The notes under the pieces were generated by a model. It was not told the origin of the DNA, made no database searches, and saw only the letters and a program-made list of their open reading frames with translations. The position numbers and the translations under genes were made by a program. Positions 59,746 through 64,000 of a DNA stretch of 64,000 bases are shown here, one piece after another. Position 1 is the first letter of the stretch, and every line of letters starts with the position of its first letter. The DNA comes from Zygnema circumcarinatum (lineage: Eukaryota > Streptophyta > Zygnematophyceae > Zygnematales > Zygnemataceae), in assembly GCA_037447605.1 (NCBI GenBank), contig CM074817.1, positions 1,746,484 to 1,810,483 on the forward strand. The letters are read 5' to 3'.

Positions 59746-62700
59746 ATGCATCCCGCTCGCTTCTCCTCTCTGCGGCAGGCCTTGCATGCCACGTGTCGCT
59801 TGGTCAGGGCCTCTTCCTCCGCAGGTTCTGCAAAGCCTAGAAGTAGTGCTGCTAAGGGAGGAGTGATAGAAGCGCCTGTGGCGGAAAAGGAGGCCTGTGA
59901 GAGGAGGGCGTATGGCATCGGCTGGGAGGATCCCTTTGCATGGATGGAAAATCTGGAGGATCCAAGAATGCTGGCGCACTTGCAGAGAGAGAATCGGTAT
60001 GTGGAGGCAGCCATGGCTGACACGAGGAAGCTGCAGCGCAACCTCCTGCAAGAGATGAAGGCGCGCATGGCAACAGAGGAGGACTCACCGCCAGAAGTTT
60101 GGGGACACTGGTGAGTTTCTTGAAAAATCAGAAGGTATCAGAGTCTATATTTAGTGCAAATGCAGTTTCTCGTCTCACACAGGCCCTTGTGGACTTTTTC
60201 TGATCATGCCTCCGTTTTTCGCTCTCAGTCGGATGCAGCAGAATGCCTGCAGTGTGCTGCTTCAGTCACTGAGATGTACCTCCCACCACTGGGATATCTG
60301 AAAGTTTCACAAGGAAATATTTCGTTTTAGAAGAAGACTCCTAGAAGATATTTTTGAACTTTTGAGGGTTTTATACTTTAGTAAAGTGATTTCAGGTATT
60401 ACTACGTTCAAATTCCAGAGGGTGGAGAGTGCCCTGTATTCTACCGCTCTCCCCGCTTTGTTCCCGAGCCAGTGAATGGTGTGGACGAGAGATCAACCGA
60501 TTCAAACCATACAAAAGGCTCTGAAGGGTGGTGGAAGCGATTGCAAAGCACTCTCAACCGCTTGCGTTATGGTGGAGTAAATGAATCAACTCAGCCTGCA
60601 GTCGAAGTGGTCTTTGATCCAGACGAATTGGCGGAGTTATTTGGCATGGTGCCCAAACCTTCCTCCTCTCGCTTGCATTCAATGTATTTGAGAGCATAAG
60701 CTTAGGGGAGTGAAAGGCATTGGAAGCCATGAAAATGCAAAACTGGGGCAGCAAAGATACCGCATAGAGTGTGAAATCTGCATCGTGTTCCATGAGCAGC
60801 TCAGGGAGGCAAGGTACAAAGGCTGTATTTTGAAGCTTGCCATTTGTGTACCTGTATGCAGGCCAGTTTCAAATTGGAATGTTCCGCATATCCTCGGATC
60901 ACCGATGGGTTGCTCTCACCCTCGATTCGTCTGGTCAAGAGAAGTACATGCTGGTCTTGAAAGATTTGCAAAGTGGGGATATTCAAATGCAGCACTGCAT
61001 CCCAGGAGTCTCAAGTGTGGAGTGGGCAGCTGATGGCCGTACCTTTTTCTACACAGAGGTCAATAATCTGCTACGCCCATACAGGTAATGCAAGCACGGA
61101 GCTTCACATCTATAGGGAATGCAATTGGGATTTGAACGTTTTTGTATCCAAAAATGGTAGCGACATCATAAAAAGTTTTGTGGGGTGCTGCAGAGTCCGT
61201 CGTCGCACAGTGGATGCAAGAGAGGGGGAGGAGGATGAGGTAGTATTGGAATGTGAGGACCCGGGCAAGTACATCGACATCTCACGCACAAAAGACTGGC
61301 ACTTTCTCACCTTGAATGTCAACTCCAAAACATCGTCAGAGGTAACCTCTTGCTTATAGCCATGTGAAAGGTTCAAACTGGGGTTTCTAATGTCTCGCCT
61401 GATCATTATCATTTTGCAAGGGATGATTTAATGCGTCAGAGAGGTTCAGCTCTCGATTCCCATTGAAACATTTCAAATTGCATTCCTGCCTTAAACTAAA
61501 CAGACTGCCTCCATATTCCATTTGCATGATGCTTGCCAGGTCTTTCTGGTAAATGCTCGGCAACCTTCCGAAAGTCCGCGATTGGTCGAGCCCCGTATGC
61601 CACACGTGCAATATTTTGTGGAGCATCATAGAGACCATTTCTATATCATCACCAATGGCGGCGAGGGAAGTAAAGGCGAATACCAGCTCGTGAGAGCACC
61701 TGAGGACAAGCCTGGACGTTCCGACTGGCAGGTAATAATCACTTGCATGTTGCAAATCATTGATTGTGGTTGGTCAGCATCTTAATGAAACATTGCAGGT
61801 CCATACTGTATTTTTTCAGTGTTTTCGCGTATCTTCAAGTGTCCAACCATTGCAAATTGTTAGAATTGATGTTTGGGGTGTGGCGGGTCAGCCAGTTCTG
61901 GACTCAGAGGGAGAGGATTTTGTCGCACTTGAGGACATGGAGGTGTTTGAGAGCCAAGCAGTCCTGTTCAGACGAAGGAAGGGTCTACCGGAAATTGCCA
62001 TTCTTGACCTGCCCCTTGAGGAGTTCTCCATCCCTCTCCCTCCTTCAAAACTGCGAACAGTGGCTTTGCCACAAGCTGTTTGCTCCATCGTAATGGGCAT
62101 CAACAAAGATTTCAACAGCAGGCATCTCCGGTTCTCACTTTCATCACCTAAAGTGAGAACTTGAACTGCTGCCCCATTCGCTGAATATCGGATGTTTATG
62201 CCGCAATTTGGATTTTTGGGAGTTGATATACTGTTCTGAATTCAGTTTTCGGGACGTATGTGCAGATGCCTGATGCTTACTTTGACTGCCATCTACCAAC
62301 TGGGCAGCTCACTTTACTCCAACAGCAGCCATTGCTGTCCATTCCTGAGCAGCTGCGTAACGCACTCAGAATCATAAATGGTGCTGGGGAAGCAGCTTTG
62401 GCAGTGAAGCCTTTGGTAGTGGATGAAGGCCCAAAGGCTCAAGGTGAAAGTGGAGACAAGAAGAAGCCTCTTGTGGGTTTGATCGACGAAATTTCATGCG
62501 AAAGGGTTGAGGTTGACTCCCATGATGGAGTGAGAGTGCCGCTTACGATTGTGCGGTTGCAAGGACTGCCACAAGATGGGCTTGGCCCTGCCCTTGTGGA
62601 GGGCTATGGGGCATATGGACAATGTCTTCCTATAGAGTGGTGCCCCCACCAGCTGAGTCTTCTTCAACGGGGTTGGACTCTCGCTTTCGCACACACACGG

Positions 62701-63898
62701 TAGTGCCACCACCAAGATGGAAAGAAAACTCTCACGAAAAACCAGTAAACGAAAAGAGGAAGGGGGAGAAGGGGGGGGGGACTGTACAGAATGTCGCCTT
62801 TCATGGTTTCTTAATCAATCTCTCTCCCTCTCAGAAAACCCCTACAAACCCGGAAAACCCTAATCGGCAAGGCTGATGAAAGTGTAGGTGTTCTGCAGGG
62901 GAGGTGGTGAGTTGGGGAGGGCTTGGCATGCGTCGGGAAGGCTGCAGCATAAGGAGAATTCCTTTCAAGATTTTCTCTCTTGTGCGCATCTTCTGCTGGA
63001 GGAGGGATATGCCGCTCGTGGGAGGTTGGCGGGGAAGGGGACAAGTGCAGGGGGGCTTCTGCTTGCAGGCGTGGCCAACATGGAACCGGAACTTTTTCGG
63101 GCCCTTGTGCTAAAGGCAAGATTCACTGCTTTTGCAAGGCTTCTGGAAACGCTTCCAGCCATGAGGGTGCAGCAATTTGATGTTTCAGTATCTCATTTTA
63201 GAGCATTGTTATGCGTGGGTCAATGAGAGAGGGTGAGCTCATCGCATAGCAGGCAGTGGAAATGCCGTTTAGACTCGTTGCAGAACACCCATTGCACGTG
63301 AGTCTGAAGCTTAGACTGCTTCTGCGGTGAAGGGAGGCAGGTGCCATTTTTGGATGTGTGCAGTAGCATGCTGAATGAAGAGCTGCCGCTTACTGCTCAC
63401 GAGTATGAAGAGTGGGGGAATCCTGCGCAAGAGGGAGTGCTTCAGCGCCTTTTTGGCTATTCTCCTTATGCCAACATTCAGGCAGGAAGAAAGTATCCGG
63501 CAGTGTTCCTCACTGCCGCTTTGAATGACACTCGGTACACCCCTCACCCCTCATGTCTCCGTGTCCCTTCTACCTCACATTTCAACATTTTAGTGTGCTA
63601 CCATTAGTTCATGACCTAAAGCTGATTCTTGAACCTGCATTGCCTTTGCCAGCACTTAACACCACTCCAGTTTTTGTTTGTTGCTGTGAGCAGAGTAGGG
63701 TGCTGGGAAGCTGCCAAGTGGGCTGCTCGGCTCCGTGAAGCCATGGACTGCGGCGAGGAGAGGGCGGTGCTGCTGCGAACGAGCGCGGACAGCGGCCACG
63801 GAGGGGCCGGAGGGAGGGACCGCCGCCTGGAGGAGAGCGCGCTCGAGTACGCCTTCCTGCTGAAGTATAATGGGGGGGAGGGCCCGCGAACGCCCTGA
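59746..63898 (+). CDS. Oligopeptidase B-like serine peptidase (S9A), organelle-targeted, 828 aa
   Basis: Prolyl-oligopeptidase family enzyme, probably cutting short peptides after basic residues. Exons: 59746-60110, 60396-60643, 60862-61084, 61194-61341, 61540-61731, 61892-62152, 62266-62699, 62899-63115, 63341-63534, 63694-63898; all phases agree. The N-terminus (MHPARFSSLRQALHATCRLVRASSS) looks like an organelle targeting peptide. The beta-propeller carries WEDPFAWMEN, QIGMFRISSDHRWVALTLD and WAADGRTFFYT. The catalytic domain has the nucleophile Ser673 in GTSAGGLL, Asp759 in LNDTRVG and His796 in DSGHGG, a complete triad. Two introns begin with GC: 60644 (TTTG/GCATGG, inferred from phase and family alignment) and 63116 (AAAG/GCAAGA). 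The exon 6 start could lie further upstream, because that frame stays open. Confidence 0.92.
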
Positions 63899-63904
63899 GA
63901 TGGG

Positions 63905-64000
63905 TCTCGGAAAGGGGAGGGAGAAGGGAGGGGAGGGGAGGGGAGGGGAGCGGAGGGGAGGGGAGGGAGAAGGGCGGGGAGGGAGAAGGGAGGGGAGGGG
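63905..64000 (+). repeat. (GGGGA)n purine tract at window end
   Basis: Starts directly after the oligopeptidase stop codon and runs off the window. Confidence 0.9.

Overview
This window is nuclear DNA of a green plant. The genes are split by many short GT-AG introns (and three GC-AG introns). Several products begin with chloroplast-transit-like leaders. The families are plant families: legumain/VPE, FAX-type TMEM14, a POWERDRESS-like SANT protein, GT29 and GT92 glycosyltransferases. Intergenic DNA is rich in ACGTGG and GTACGG motifs and in long purine or pyrimidine tracts. The gene architectures make me think of a non-seed land plant such as a moss, but that is inference. I see no bacterial operon, CRISPR array or virus.

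Layout. 1-4572 (+) holds the 3' nine exons of a legumain. 4573-15032 is a 10.4 kb gene-poor block: a ~39-bp periodic array of MSA-like CCAACGG motifs, two direct copies of a ~2.7 kb segment (7024-10275 and 11881-14597), a 567-bp TA-flanked MITE inserted in only one copy, a relic of the same family, and a 42-bp palindromic minisatellite. 15033-19111 (-) is a GT92 glycosyltransferase with a long GGGA tract in its last intron. 20620-26319 (-) is read as one gene: membrane anchor, FAS1, acidic linker, EGF-like, GT29 sialyltransferase-like domain. 28049-29911 (-) is a sarcosine oxidase-like flavoenzyme. 31786-37338 (+) is a POWERDRESS-like corepressor that cannot be followed past its first SANT domain.

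38767-42613 (-) is an apparent fusion of a SAM-dependent methyltransferase with riboflavin kinase, and shares a short divergent promoter with a FAX-type fatty-acid-export protein (42976-44499, +). 45183-54112 (-) is a 19-exon membrane protein joining an HEWAH-bearing, M50-like N-terminus to a class II glutamine amidotransferase and SIS-type sugar-isomerase-like domains. 55709-59541 (-) is an SLC33A1-type acetyl-CoA transporter with a 16-nt microexon. It is divergent, across 204 bp, from an oligopeptidase B-like serine peptidase (59746-63898, +).

Exon models were built by eye from reading frame, splice-site and phase agreement, with no transcript evidence. Coordinates are therefore predictions. 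One junction (exon 7/8 of the amidotransferase gene) could not be phased. The three multi-domain genes at 20.6-26.3, 38.8-42.6 and 45.2-54.1 kb are the most interesting content: their domain combinations are unfamiliar to me, and the phase agreement across nearly every junction argues that each is one gene.
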